Origin: Candidatus Aenigmatarchaeota archaeon
GTDB lineage: Archaea > Aenigmatarchaeota > Aenigmatarchaeia > GW2011-AR5
Assembly: GCA_016187335.1 (NCBI GenBank)
Contig: JACPJW010000002.1
Span: forward strand, 32,510 to 96,509
DNA: 64,000 bases
Direction: 5' to 3'
Shown here in pieces: positions 49,732 through 59,593 of this stretch. The notes under the pieces were generated by a model. It had not been told where the DNA came from. It saw only the letters and a program-made list of their open reading frames with translations, and did not search any database. The position numbers and the translations under genes are program-made. Numbering within the stretch: the first letter of the stretch is position 1; the number at the start of each line of letters is the position of its first letter.

Positions 49732-52700
49732 TCATCCGCCGAAATAGCGCAGGAATCCCAAGTCTACTATGTAATTTTCGCTTGCGCGCCCGCCGAGCGG
49801 CTGGCTGACTATTGATGCTTCGCTTTCGTAGTTCTGGCTGGTTCCCTTTATGACTGCCACACTTATCCTGATTCCCGGCGGCTCTTCAAACGCCTGGGCT
49901 GCTGACAGCCAGCTTATTGTGTTCAGCAGTAACCTGCTTCTTGTTGCTGCATCGCTGACGGAATCCAGGGAGAACGCCATGTAAGCTATTTTCTGGCTGC
50001 CTTGGTAAGCGACGATGGCTGATTTGCCGCTGTTCCATCTGGCGACTTCAATGCTGTTGCTGGTGACAGAATCAGGATAAGGTCCTGCGGCGCTGTTGAT
50101 AAGTATCCTGCCTATTCCTGATGTTATTTTGTGCGCTGTTGTGCTTATGTAATTGGAATCCTCGGCTATTATGTCCTTGTCAATGCTCACGGACAGGCCG
50201 CCCACGGTGAAATTGCTGTTGTCAAAGGCTATGTCAGAGCCTTCTATGATTATTCTTTTGGCTTCGCTGAGCAGGGATGCTTCCGTCGCGTTAAGAACGC
50301 CGCCCCAGTAATCGCCCGCGCTCCATATCACGATGTCATGCTTCTTTATTTCCTCCTTTGAAGGCATTCCTTTCTCGCTCTGCTTCCATGTTTTGAAGCA
50401 GTAGCCGCCGGATTTCAGTATGTTCAGCGTATCTTCTACGCTGCTGCCGTTCCCTGAAACGAAAGGCGCGTCGTTGTCTTCAACAACCAGAACGCTCGCA
50501 TTGTTGCAGCCATATAGGGATGATGTGTATCTTTCGGTTGTTCCTCTGGATACATCCTTCGACTGAGCGACAAGTTCATGCACCCCGCTCTCGGTTTTCC
50601 ACAAAAATTCCTGGCTTTGGGTTGAGCCGGGAATAATCGAGCCTGTTTTCTTGCCCAGCGATTTATTCTCGACAAACAGTTCTGTTTCATAGCCTGTTGT
50701 TGCGCCGCCTGCGTTCGAGATGTTTGCAGTTATTTTGGTTGTGTTGCCGCTTCCCGTGGATTCAGGCACGGACAGCAACGTCACCAGCCTGGATTGCGCA
50801 GGAGCGACGCTTACATTAATCTTCATGGAATTGTTGAAATAGGTTGTTTCGGCAATTGCAAATTCCGGGTTTATGAAGAATTCTATCTCATGATTGCCCT
50901 CTATCAACAATAGAGATATTTTAGCTCTTTTACCTTCTGCAGCGACTGTTTTTTGTCTGATTCCATCAACATACGCAGATACAAACAATTTGGGAGGTGT
51001 GTAATTTTCCAAAAAGATGAAAAGTTCATAAGGATTTTTTAGTTCAAGTGAAAACTCAGCTTCAGAAGCGGCTGAGATAAATGTCGGATACGTTGTATTT
51101 TTTATGGCTGAGTCATCAGTAGCTTTTTCAATAAGCCATTTTAATGTATTGTTGGCTAAAGTTTTCTTTTCGCTGTCGACCAGAGAGTCAAATAAAAACG
51201 GCATGAACAGAACCCTGCTGGAGCCTTCATAAGCAACCAATGAAGATTTTCCAGAGCCCCATGATGCTATCTCAACGCCGCCGTTTGCCGGTGTAACTGT
51301 CTCAGGCGATGCGGATAAATTTCCTAACTTGAGCGCCGACAGGCCTTCTACAACAGGGTGCCTTCTTGTCACGTTTATTTCTGACAGTGACTGTGTTGTC
51401 AATACATTTTCAGTTATAACAGCATGAGCCACTTCTTTCATGAAATCGTCGTCAATATGCCTTGATGCGATGTCCTCGCCTTCGAGGAGCAGTTTTCCCT
51501 CAGAAGCTGTATAATTCTTCAGCAAATCAGCGTCTGCATCATCTATGTTTACCTGGTCGTTGCCCTCGCTCCATATTACGGCCGGGAATTTTTTCATGTG
51601 TTCAAGATTTGGTTGGCCGAATATCTTCTTGTCCCAGCGTATCGGGCAGTATGTGCTGTTCAGCGCTTTTTCAAAATCGTTATCACTGTCCACTAGAAGA
51701 ACTTTTTCTTTTGTGCAAGGCTCAACATTAATTTTGCTAACATTTGTAAACACGCAGTTGTCAAACTCATCGCATGCTTTTATCTTGAAAGGAACAGAAC
51801 TTACATTGCTTACAATTTTTATTTCAAAATCATAGGAACTGTCGGAAAATCTGAAAAGGCTCCCTTTTACATTAGGGAATTTCGGGCAAACAGCTCCTAC
51901 TACAGGCAGACATGTAACGTTTTCTGAGACTGTTTCAACTGATTTCACAGAGCTGTCGTCAGAAACCTTTCCTCTTATAATAAAAGGCTCGTCTTCTTTG
52001 ACTTTGTTGTTGAAGCTTATTTCGTCAATTTTTGGCAGATTCTTGTCTATTATTCTTATTGTCTGGTTACTGCTATCATAGTTTCCTTCGTAGAAAACAT
52101 TGAAGCTTACTGAATAATATCCGGTTTTTTTAGCGACAAATGTCCCGTTCAAGGTCTTCTGTGAGGCTGCAGGAACATCAGTATAGCCCATGTCAACAAT
52201 AGAATAAGAATCATTGTCCTTGTAAACAACCGTTTCTGTATGAACGCCAATTGTCATGTTCCAGGGGTTTTCAAATGCAATGCTTACTGGAATTTCTTTG
52301 TTCACCTCCGATTCCGTAGGAACATATGAGGAAACTATCCTTAATATTCTTGGTACAGTAACGTTCATCTGTTTTGTAACGTTTTCTCTCCTGTTCCCAT
52401 AAATTATTGACGCCTTGGATGAGTAAATGCCTCCGGGAATGCTCATTGTTTCTTTCAGGATGAATTTCTTTTCTGATGCAGGGGATATCTCGGATATGTC
52501 AGAGCCGAAAACGTCAAAGGATTTGCCGCTGCTCTCTATTCTTATTTCAACTGAAGCGTTCACGGCAAAGGAATCGTTATTTTTTGCCGTTACTTGGAAT
52601 TCAGCTGCGCTTCCTTTTTCAGACTGCTGCGGCGATACGAAAGAAGTTATTTCAACGGAATCGGGGACGAAAACGGTGAAATTTTTCTGGAATACGCTTC

Positions 52701-54987
52701 TCTTTCTGGTTCCGTCTTCCAAAAATTCTATCCTTAAAGTGTAATCCTTCGGTTCGCCTGAAGCCCAGGTAAAGTTGAATGTGTGCTCTTCGTCGCCTCT
52801 CATGTCCAGCGTTTCGCCGAATGTTTTCCTGTAATCCCCGCCTATCTCGCTTATTTCCATTCTGGATTCAACTTCGTGCGATATAGTATCGGTATTTTTG
52901 TATCTTGCAGAAAATCCGTACTGCCTGTTTGTCGTGAATTCTCCTGGCATTGCAACAATGTAGTCTGTCAGCTCAAACAATGCAGAAAGGTTGGTAACAT
53001 GATTATCCGCATCAGACGAGAAAACCGTAGCCGTGTAGTTTCCAAGCATGGCGTCAGCAGGGAATCTGTATATTTTATCCCATAAAAATTCTCTTTGCTC
53101 TAATTGTATTGTAACCGCGCTATTATTTGGAGCCGTGAAAACAACGCTTACGCTTTTCACCCCTTTGTTGTCGGTCGTGTTCACGGCCAGAAGCACTTCT
53201 TCCCCCCTGAAAATAATCCTGGAAAGGTTGAAGCTGTATATGATAGGCTCGTCGGACTGGTATATGTCAATGCTGACCCTTACCGTCGCGTTCCTGTCGT
53301 TCGTTTCCACGGCAATATTCTCGCTGAATTTTCCCAGACCGAAAGAAGCCGGGTTGAATTCTATGTCCATGTATTCGTCGGTCACCGGCTGGACTACGCT
53401 GCTTGTCAGGGAAACTTTCAGCCTTCCGTCATGTGTTGCATTGCTTATAACCAGGTCTTTCGCTCCAGTGTTGTTCATCTTAACCCGCTTCTTGACCTGC
53501 CTGCTTATCGGCGTTTCTACTGTTACGTTTTCATCCAGACCGATTTTCGGCGGTATTATCTTGCCAAGTTTCACAAGGCCCGAGCCGTGCTTCACGTCCC
53601 TGCCAGCAGGACCTAAATCCAGTGCATTCAGTTCAATCAGTTTTTTGATTTGGCTAGGGTTAAGTTTCGGATTCGCTTCCAGAAGCAAAGCCGCCGCGCC
53701 GGCAACATGAGGCGCTGCCATGCTGGTCCCCCGAAGCAATGAATAGCCTCCTCCAGGAACAGAAGAATTTATCCACTCTCCAGGCGCGACCACGTCCGGC
53801 TTTGTCCCGTAGCCGGATATTTCTCCATAGCTCGAGTAACAAACATATTCATTTCTCTTGTCAACAGATCCTACCGTAAGCGCGTAAGGCGAGCATCCGG
53901 GAGTTGTGACGCCTAAGTAGGATCCGCAGTTTGAGCTTGCGCAATTCAGCTCTCCGCAGTTCCCGGCTGCGACAACAACGAGAACCCCGCGTTCAGTCGC
54001 GTCTTTTATTGCGAGGGATTCGGGCGATGCGAAAGGATTCGAGCATTCCGGCGACCCGAGGCTCATGATTATAACATCGGCACCGTCATCCGTGTTATTG
54101 TCGCCGTCAGGGTCAACAGCCCAGTTTATGGCTGCTATGATGCCGCTCATGCTGCCACTGCCAGAGTCGCCCAGAACCTTCGCGTTGTACAGAAGCACGT
54201 CCGGCGCAACTCCTTTCAGCGTTCCGTTGCCTGCTGCAATCCCCGCAACGTGCGTCCCGTGGCCATAAACATCCGTTGAACTGCCTTCCCCGGTGAATAT
54301 CTTTTCCTTCACCACCTTGCCGCGGAGAATCTCGTGCCTGGAATCAATGCCCGTGTCCAGAACAGCGATCTTGATGCCTTTGCCCGTATAGCCCTTTGCC
54401 CACAGGGAAAGCGCCTCTATCTGCGGCACGCTCTGTTCAAGCATCGCATACACCGGTGTGTCTTGCCATACGCTGACAACGCTCACGCCGCTTGCTATGC
54501 TTTGAACCTTGTTTCCGGGAATTTCGGCTACAACGATGCTGCCGACGGAATAAGAGCCGGAAACGCTTCCTCCGGCTTTTTCTATCTCGGAAGAAACCTT
54601 TTCAAACTCCGAATCGTCCGAAACGTGGAGCAGCACTTTAACCTTTTCATCGGGCTTTTTTTGTATCTCCGATTTGAGCGCAGGCTGTATCTTTTCCGCC
54701 GGCGGCGAACCACCGCCACCACCGCCGCCCCCTCCGGTCCTTGTGATATTTGTGGCGTTTGTTTTCGGTTTTGTTTCATTCCCGGAAAGTTTTTGCCCCT
54801 CTATGGTATTTTTCTGAAAATCAGGCAAAAATGCGGCGACATCCCTTATCTTTGCATCCGCAGTTCTTTCGGGTAGTTTCCCTGAATTATCCTGGGCTAC
54901 GTTTCCTGTAGCGTTTTGCATGCTGAAGAATAATAAAACAGCGGCTACCAGTAACGCCGCGACGCCGACCACAACCCGATTTTTCAT
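49732..54987 (-). CDS. Giant subtilisin-family surface protease (1751 residues)
   Basis: A secreted S8 protease. Parts in order: signal/anchor helix (VVVGVAALLVAAVLLFF), a Gly-rich spacer, an inhibitor-I9-like propeptide (KVKVLLHVSDDSEFEKVSSE), then the catalytic domain with D211 (AVLDTGID), H243 (YGHGTHVAG) and S422 (RGTSMAAPHVAG). A long row of beta domains with two ThuA/DUF4350-like segments follows (PAVIWSEGNDQVN; DIVIWSAGDYW). The C-terminus carries NY-x9-PLG-x5-NY and ends YFGG, as in two other proteins here. It probably cleaves proteins at the cell surface. It follows the presumed immunity gene by 13 nt. Confidence 0.9.
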   Translation of the reverse strand: MKNRVVVGVAALLVAAVLLFFSMQNATGNVAQDNSGKLPERTADAKIRDVAAFLPDFQKNTIEGQKLSGNETKPKTNATNITRTGGGGGGGGGSPPAEKIQPALKSEIQKKPDEKVKVLLHVSDDSEFEKVSSEIEKAGGSVSGSYSVGSIVVAEIPGNKVQSIASGVSVVSVWQDTPVYAMLEQSVPQIEALSLWAKGYTGKGIKIAVLDTGIDSRHEILRGKVVKEKIFTGEGSSTDVYGHGTHVAGIAAGNGTLKGVAPDVLLYNAKVLGDSGSGSMSGIIAAINWAVDPDGDNNTDDGADVIIMSLGSPECSNPFASPESLAIKDATERGVLVVVAAGNCGELNCASSNCGSYLGVTTPGCSPYALTVGSVDKRNEYVCYSSYGEISGYGTKPDVVAPGEWINSSVPGGGYSLLRGTSMAAPHVAGAAALLLEANPKLNPSQIKKLIELNALDLGPAGRDVKHGSGLVKLGKIIPPKIGLDENVTVETPISRQVKKRVKMNNTGAKDLVISNATHDGRLKVSLTSSVVQPVTDEYMDIEFNPASFGLGKFSENIAVETNDRNATVRVSIDIYQSDEPIIYSFNLSRIIFRGEEVLLAVNTTDNKGVKSVSVVFTAPNNSAVTIQLEQREFLWDKIYRFPADAMLGNYTATVFSSDADNHVTNLSALFELTDYIVAMPGEFTTNRQYGFSARYKNTDTISHEVESRMEISEIGGDYRKTFGETLDMRGDEEHTFNFTWASGEPKDYTLRIEFLEDGTRKRSVFQKNFTVFVPDSVEITSFVSPQQSEKGSAAEFQVTAKNNDSFAVNASVEIRIESSGKSFDVFGSDISEISPASEKKFILKETMSIPGGIYSSKASIIYGNRRENVTKQMNVTVPRILRIVSSYVPTESEVNKEIPVSIAFENPWNMTIGVHTETVVYKDNDSYSIVDMGYTDVPAASQKTLNGTFVAKKTGYYSVSFNVFYEGNYDSSNQTIRIIDKNLPKIDEISFNNKVKEDEPFIIRGKVSDDSSVKSVETVSENVTCLPVVGAVCPKFPNVKGSLFRFSDSSYDFEIKIVSNVSSVPFKIKACDEFDNCVFTNVSKINVEPCTKEKVLLVDSDNDFEKALNSTYCPIRWDKKIFGQPNLEHMKKFPAVIWSEGNDQVNIDDADADLLKNYTASEGKLLLEGEDIASRHIDDDFMKEVAHAVITENVLTTQSLSEINVTRRHPVVEGLSALKLGNLSASPETVTPANGGVEIASWGSGKSSLVAYEGSSRVLFMPFLFDSLVDSEKKTLANNTLKWLIEKATDDSAIKNTTYPTFISAASEAEFSLELKNPYELFIFLENYTPPKLFVSAYVDGIRQKTVAAEGKRAKISLLLIEGNHEIEFFINPEFAIAETTYFNNSMKINVSVAPAQSRLVTLLSVPESTGSGNTTKITANISNAGGATTGYETELFVENKSLGKKTGSIIPGSTQSQEFLWKTESGVHELVAQSKDVSRGTTERYTSSLYGCNNASVLVVEDNDAPFVSGNGSSVEDTLNILKSGGYCFKTWKQSEKGMPSKEEIKKHDIVIWSAGDYWGGVLNATEASLLSEAKRIIIEGSDIAFDNSNFTVGGLSVSIDKDIIAEDSNYISTTAHKITSGIGRILINSAAGPYPDSVTSNSIEVARWNSGKSAIVAYQGSQKIAYMAFSLDSVSDAATRSRLLLNTISWLSAAQAFEEPPGIRISVAVIKGTSQNYESEASIVSQPLGGRASENYIVDLGFLRYFGG

Positions 54988-55000
54988 AGGGACGCCTAGG

Positions 55001-55843
55001 TTATTTTTCTTTTCTGAATTTTCCCAGTATCTTGGAAAAGAAGCTTTTCTTTTTTCCCTGCTTTTCTTCGCTTTTTTCTTTTAGTTCGTCTTTCTTTTCA
55101 AAATCCTCTTTCTTTATCCACTTCGTGCCTTCGGGATCAACGTTCCAATAAATCGCCCTTTTTTCCGGAACGTCAGACTTTATCTTGAAACCTAATTCTC
55201 TCAATCTTTTCCGAATCCAGTAGCGAGGGCCTATTTCTTTGCCATCTGCTCCAACGCCTCTTTTACCTAGCCAAACTTTTTCCGAATGTTCCTTGATTAT
55301 GGAAATCAAATCTTTTCTTGAAAGCTTTTTCTTGTAGTTCTTTTTGATTTTAGCAAGAGATTTATCTCTCAAAAATTCATGACTTTTAAAACCTGGAAAC
55401 CATTTTCGACTTATTTGATAATTTTTCAAATATGGTACAATGCAGAAATCGTAAGGGTCTCTGTAGTATTCAAATGCACACACTTCAAGATTACTTATTT
55501 CATCGTTATCTCCAACTCCATACGCGCAAGCCGGATCAATTTCAGCTATTTTGTCGGCTATTGATTCAATTAGAATTTCATAATATCCGTGATTAGACGT
55601 TTCAAAATGAAATCCTACTAAAGGCTCTTCAAAAATTTCTCCTGATTTAGCTGTTTTAATTTTGAAAGCTCCTGCGCCTTTTTCACGGTCCTTATTGTCG
55701 TAAATATAGTATTGGCCAATTTCGTCAATTTTATCTGAGACAAGATTTCCGCTTTTCATTAAAGCTTCAAAAAGCATTTTCCTTGATTTTTCTATATCAG
55801 AATCTTTTTCCAAGATTACATTGACGTAATATCTTACTCCCAT
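55001..55843 (-). CDS. Unknown 280-residue protein, candidate immunity protein
   Basis: A soluble protein without signal peptide, AT-rich in codon use. The N-terminal half is mixed alpha/beta (VRYYVNVILEKDSDIEKSRK), the middle has SRKWFPGFKSHEFLRDKSLA, and the end is a Lys/Glu-rich tail with SFFSKILGKFRKE. No family recognised. Its start directly abuts the stop of the large nuclease-ended protein (no gap), so the two are translated together. That position, a cytosolic protein just behind a secreted protein with a toxin-like C-terminus, fits an immunity protein; this is inference from context. Confidence 0.6.
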   Translation of the reverse strand: MGVRYYVNVILEKDSDIEKSRKMLFEALMKSGNLVSDKIDEIGQYYIYDNKDREKGAGAFKIKTAKSGEIFEEPLVGFHFETSNHGYYEILIESIADKIAEIDPACAYGVGDNDEISNLEVCAFEYYRDPYDFCIVPYLKNYQISRKWFPGFKSHEFLRDKSLAKIKKNYKKKLSRKDLISIIKEHSEKVWLGKRGVGADGKEIGPRYWIRKRLRELGFKIKSDVPEKRAIYWNVDPEGTKWIKKEDFEKKDELKEKSEEKQGKKKSFFSKILGKFRKEK

Positions 55844-58800
55844 TTACGGACCTCCTGATTTGAATTTATCCACTAGTTGTCTAGCTATATTCTCAAAATC
55901 TATGCCTTTAATAATGTCAAAATCAGCATCAAATCCTTTTTTTGTAAGTTCAGAAACTGTTTTTTGGAGTTTCTTTGTAAGTGCAAAATCCTCTTTACCA
56001 GCCATCAAAAGTATAGAAGGTTTTTCGCCAAAAATTTTTTCTATTTCTTTAGCTCTGCTTATTAAATCATCTAAAGACTCTACAGTGGCATGTTTGACAT
56101 CAAGATAAACTATTTTTTCATCAACAATAATAAGACCGTCTATTTCTTTTATTGCAGACCCTACTCTTTTACCATTAACAACTTTATAAATCTCATATGT
56201 TCCTCTAGAAACATCTTCAACTAGTTCTCGGGTTCCGTCTGGAGACAAATATCGCTTTCCTGCTGAGAAATCTAAAAATCTTAATTTGACTCCTTCCTTT
56301 TCGGCTTTTTCCTTAATTATATTTAGATAAACTTTGTTTGTTACCCTTTCAGGAAGATATCCTTTAAGAGCATCTATCTTTTTCAAATCATTTTCAGCAT
56401 TGAATAGATTTTTAGGCAAATCTTCAGGCTTGAGTCCTTTAAGAAACGTCTTAGATTTTTCCGTTATTTCTGGAGCGTGCCTTTCACCAAGTTTTGCAAT
56501 GTATTTTCCGACATTTCTGAATCCTTTGAAAATATATTTTGCTTCTTTCGCTATCCATTCAACAGCAACATCGATTTCGCCTTTAGCGATTATGTAAGCT
56601 TTACCTACTCTATTTATTACTGTTTTTCCAAAAGGCAATGCTTCCAAACCTTTTACACCATAGAAAGCTATTTTGGATCCTACCTTTTCAATTATTTTAT
56701 CTATGAAAAATCCTGGGACAAAACTTACACCGAAAAACACTTGTTCCGAACCGCATTTTTCCCATATTTCTCCACCGCCTATAAATTTACCCATGCAGTA
56801 CGGAAGCGGCTTATTGCCTACAAGGCATTCATTCATAATACTTGTGCATTTGTTGACAGCATCCATGCCTTCTGAACTAACAGCGCACTGACACAGATCA
56901 TATGCGGTCCATGCGATAAACCCAACGTAAAGAGCGTATCCTATTAATACAGGTAAAAAAGTAGTTCTTACTTTACCGTTTTCATCAGTTTCCAAAACCA
57001 TTATATGTGTGGAATTGTATTGTTGAGATTTTACAGGGAAAAGATTCGTATTATCAAGTTTAACTAAGATTTCAGTTTTAAATGCCGTTATAGTAATATC
57101 TTTTTCATATTTCATTATTTCAGAAGAAACATAATCTTTTGTTATGTTTACAAATATTGATAATTTATGATTACCAAAATCAACATCGTTTATTATAACT
57201 TTTCCAAAGGGATTGCTTAATTTTCCTTCTTGGCTGTTATCTAATATAACATAAGCATTCGCAACAGGAACTTCCTGTTCACCTGTAACGTTTATCTTCA
57301 GTGTGGCTTTCCTCGAACACGCGCAGTCGAAAACGGCAGAAACGGTGCTGCTGCTACTTACGAAAATATTCTTTGTGCCGCAAGTGCTGCCGCTCGGGCA
57401 GTAAACCCCGACCGTGTGGGTCCCGCTTGAAGCGGAAGTGGAAAGTTTTCCTGAATTGTCGGTTTCTCCCTGCAGCGTGCTGTCCATGAAAACTTTGGCC
57501 TTGGGGAGCGCGGCTCCGCTGTCCTTGGCTGTGACGACTACCCGGCCGGCATTGTCATATACGGTTATTTTTTTTACGATTGTTGCCGAATTGTATCCGG
57601 GCTTGCTTGCCGTTATGCGGAAATAGTTCAGCCCTGTTCTCGAAGCGGTTGTCGTGTATTCGTATCTTCCCGAGGAGTCCGTCTTCGACGAAACGTATTT
57701 CTGCGCCATAGGATCGTAGATTGTCAGGTCAGAGCCAGTCACAGGCGAAGAAGAAGTGGCCGTGCTGATTGTTATTCTGGCGCTGTCTCCTTTCCTGTAC
57801 ACCTCGTTTCCTGTTGCCGTCAATATAATGTTCTGCGCTGCCGCGCATACCTGGCATTGAAATTCCAGGTTATCGTTGTCGCCGTCCCAGTCGGTGATTG
57901 CAGATTTTGTAGCGCAGCTTACCCCGCTTTTGCACCTGATTTCAACATTATGCGTTTTTCCGCAGGAAGAATCCGTGACGCTTAGCAAAGCTTTTCCTGA
58001 GATGTCCGTTGTCGTCGTAAAGGAGCCGTCGAGATAAACGTTCGTTCCCTGAAGCGGGTTTCCGTATCTGTCTCTTACGTACGGCGTTATCGTTCCTCTG
58101 CATGTGGTAGGATTGGACGTGCATGTGGAAGGGATTGCGGGATAAGCCGAAGTGTACCTTGTTTTCGTGCTCGAAGGGCAGCTTCCGACTATTTCGGCCT
58201 TGGATTCGTAGCTGCCTGATTGCCACGTGCCGCCGGAGGGAACCCATTTTACCCACCAATAATAGTTTCCTCCCGCATCCATTATGCCGCTGTTTGAAAC
58301 CTTATCGAGCTGTATCCCGTCGCGGTAAAGGTAGAAGTTTATCTTGAAAGGGATGTTAGTCGTTTTCGTGTTCCTGAACTCGTGATGCGTTATTATGTTG
58401 TCCCTGCACCGGTTGTCCTGGCCTACGTAGGATCTTGTCGTCTCGAAATCGCAGTTTTCGCACGCTTTTGCGGAGAATGTTATGCGGGTGTAGTCTATGT
58501 CTTCTGTCCTGCATTTCGTTACAAACTTCCCCTCTACGGTGTATGTGCCGTCAAGAGGCCATCCTCCCGATGGCGGGTAATTGACCAATGTCCATCTGAC
58601 TTCCGTCCTTGCCGGGAGCTTCTCGTTCGCCTTTGTGATGGAGCCAATCACTTTGCCTTGGGGATCGTAAAGATTGAACGTGACATCGTAGGTTATTTCC
58701 GCGTATGTGGGATTCTCGAAGAAATGATATGTAGTTACGTCCTCCCTGCAGCTGAAATCCCTTTTGTCCATCCTGACGCTTATGGCATTTCCCGAGCATG

Positions 58801-59593
58801 TGGTGCAGGTGTTTGACTTGCACATCTCGTCCGATTTGCTGCAGTGAGAGTCCTGGGTGCATAGCATGTTGACGTAAACATCCTTGGAATGTTCGGTGCC
58901 GTCGATATTGTCATGCGTGACGAATTTCAGTCTCCATTTTCCGGCATAGCCTAATCTTAATTCAAACCACTGAGATACGCACAACCATGGGGAATTCCCG
59001 GAATTCTTGAAATTGGATTGTATATAGTATTGTCCGTTATTCCATTTGAGCTGGTTTCCGCCAGAATCATAAAGATAAACTCTTTGGTAATAATCCCATC
59101 TCTGGTTATGGACAACATCGTTCACTCTCTGGTAAACGTAAAACCTGTCCCCGCTTTTTACAGAACTTATCTGGTTGCAGCTTGATTCCCAGTTCCCGCA
59201 GTATTGGCCGCTGGGCTGGTTCGAGCAGAGCATGTGGTTGCTCGTGTAAATCTCGGCGGAGAAATTACCGCTTTCTGCGATTCCGCTTGAGGATGATGTT
59301 GCGTCGCCGACAAACCCTCCTGACGCCGTTACAAGCGGCGCAATGGTCTGCTCCTGCGGCGCTGTTCCGTTTTGCACGATTCCTGTTATCGCGTAATTTT
59401 CTTCGCTCACGTTTGACTTCGGTATTATCGTATATGTCGCTACCAGCGGCGGGTACGTGACATTTTCAGGCGCGTAATTTTCAACATAGCCGGTATAAAC
59501 AGAAGTTGAGCTGGATGTTGCTTCAGCATGGGAAAACGCCACAAAAATAAGTGTAAAGAAAACGAACATTGAGGCATTAATTTTATATCGCAA
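55844..59593 (-). CDS. Secreted multi-domain protein with PD-(D/E)XK-like nuclease C-terminus
   Basis: A 1249-residue protein. Signal peptide (FVFFTLIFVAFSHA) after a TTG start with GGTGGGAT as SD; ATG 59569 is an alternative. The body has Cys-rich beta domains and carboxypeptidase-regulatory-like repeats (YVRDRYGNPLQGTNVYLDGS), then a hydrophobic helix (FLPVLIGYALYVGFIAW), a helical part, and a C-terminal domain (residues 1101-1249). That domain holds E1150, D1152, D1165 and K1167 in KEIDGLIIV and VYLDVK, the PD-(D/E)XK nuclease pattern. The last third is AT-rich, unlike the front. The architecture resembles a polymorphic toxin. An N-terminal segment (TSVYTGYVE) is shared with the upstream gene. 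Confidence 0.75.
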   Translation of the reverse strand: MRYKINASMFVFFTLIFVAFSHAEATSSSTSVYTGYVENYAPENVTYPPLVATYTIIPKSNVSEENYAITGIVQNGTAPQEQTIAPLVTASGGFVGDATSSSSGIAESGNFSAEIYTSNHMLCSNQPSGQYCGNWESSCNQISSVKSGDRFYVYQRVNDVVHNQRWDYYQRVYLYDSGGNQLKWNNGQYYIQSNFKNSGNSPWLCVSQWFELRLGYAGKWRLKFVTHDNIDGTEHSKDVYVNMLCTQDSHCSKSDEMCKSNTCTTCSGNAISVRMDKRDFSCREDVTTYHFFENPTYAEITYDVTFNLYDPQGKVIGSITKANEKLPARTEVRWTLVNYPPSGGWPLDGTYTVEGKFVTKCRTEDIDYTRITFSAKACENCDFETTRSYVGQDNRCRDNIITHHEFRNTKTTNIPFKINFYLYRDGIQLDKVSNSGIMDAGGNYYWWVKWVPSGGTWQSGSYESKAEIVGSCPSSTKTRYTSAYPAIPSTCTSNPTTCRGTITPYVRDRYGNPLQGTNVYLDGSFTTTTDISGKALLSVTDSSCGKTHNVEIRCKSGVSCATKSAITDWDGDNDNLEFQCQVCAAAQNIILTATGNEVYRKGDSARITISTATSSSPVTGSDLTIYDPMAQKYVSSKTDSSGRYEYTTTASRTGLNYFRITASKPGYNSATIVKKITVYDNAGRVVVTAKDSGAALPKAKVFMDSTLQGETDNSGKLSTSASSGTHTVGVYCPSGSTCGTKNIFVSSSSTVSAVFDCACSRKATLKINVTGEQEVPVANAYVILDNSQEGKLSNPFGKVIINDVDFGNHKLSIFVNITKDYVSSEIMKYEKDITITAFKTEILVKLDNTNLFPVKSQQYNSTHIMVLETDENGKVRTTFLPVLIGYALYVGFIAWTAYDLCQCAVSSEGMDAVNKCTSIMNECLVGNKPLPYCMGKFIGGGEIWEKCGSEQVFFGVSFVPGFFIDKIIEKVGSKIAFYGVKGLEALPFGKTVINRVGKAYIIAKGEIDVAVEWIAKEAKYIFKGFRNVGKYIAKLGERHAPEITEKSKTFLKGLKPEDLPKNLFNAENDLKKIDALKGYLPERVTNKVYLNIIKEKAEKEGVKLRFLDFSAGKRYLSPDGTRELVEDVSRGTYEIYKVVNGKRVGSAIKEIDGLIIVDEKIVYLDVKHATVESLDDLISRAKEIEKIFGEKPSILLMAGKEDFALTKKLQKTVSELTKKGFDADFDIIKGIDFENIARQLVDKFKSGGP

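Noticed and set aside
49711..49746. Plus-strand 11-codon frame after a TATA-like TATTTATAAAAA
   Set aside because: Too short, overlaps the end of the protease gene on the other strand, and has no ribosome site.
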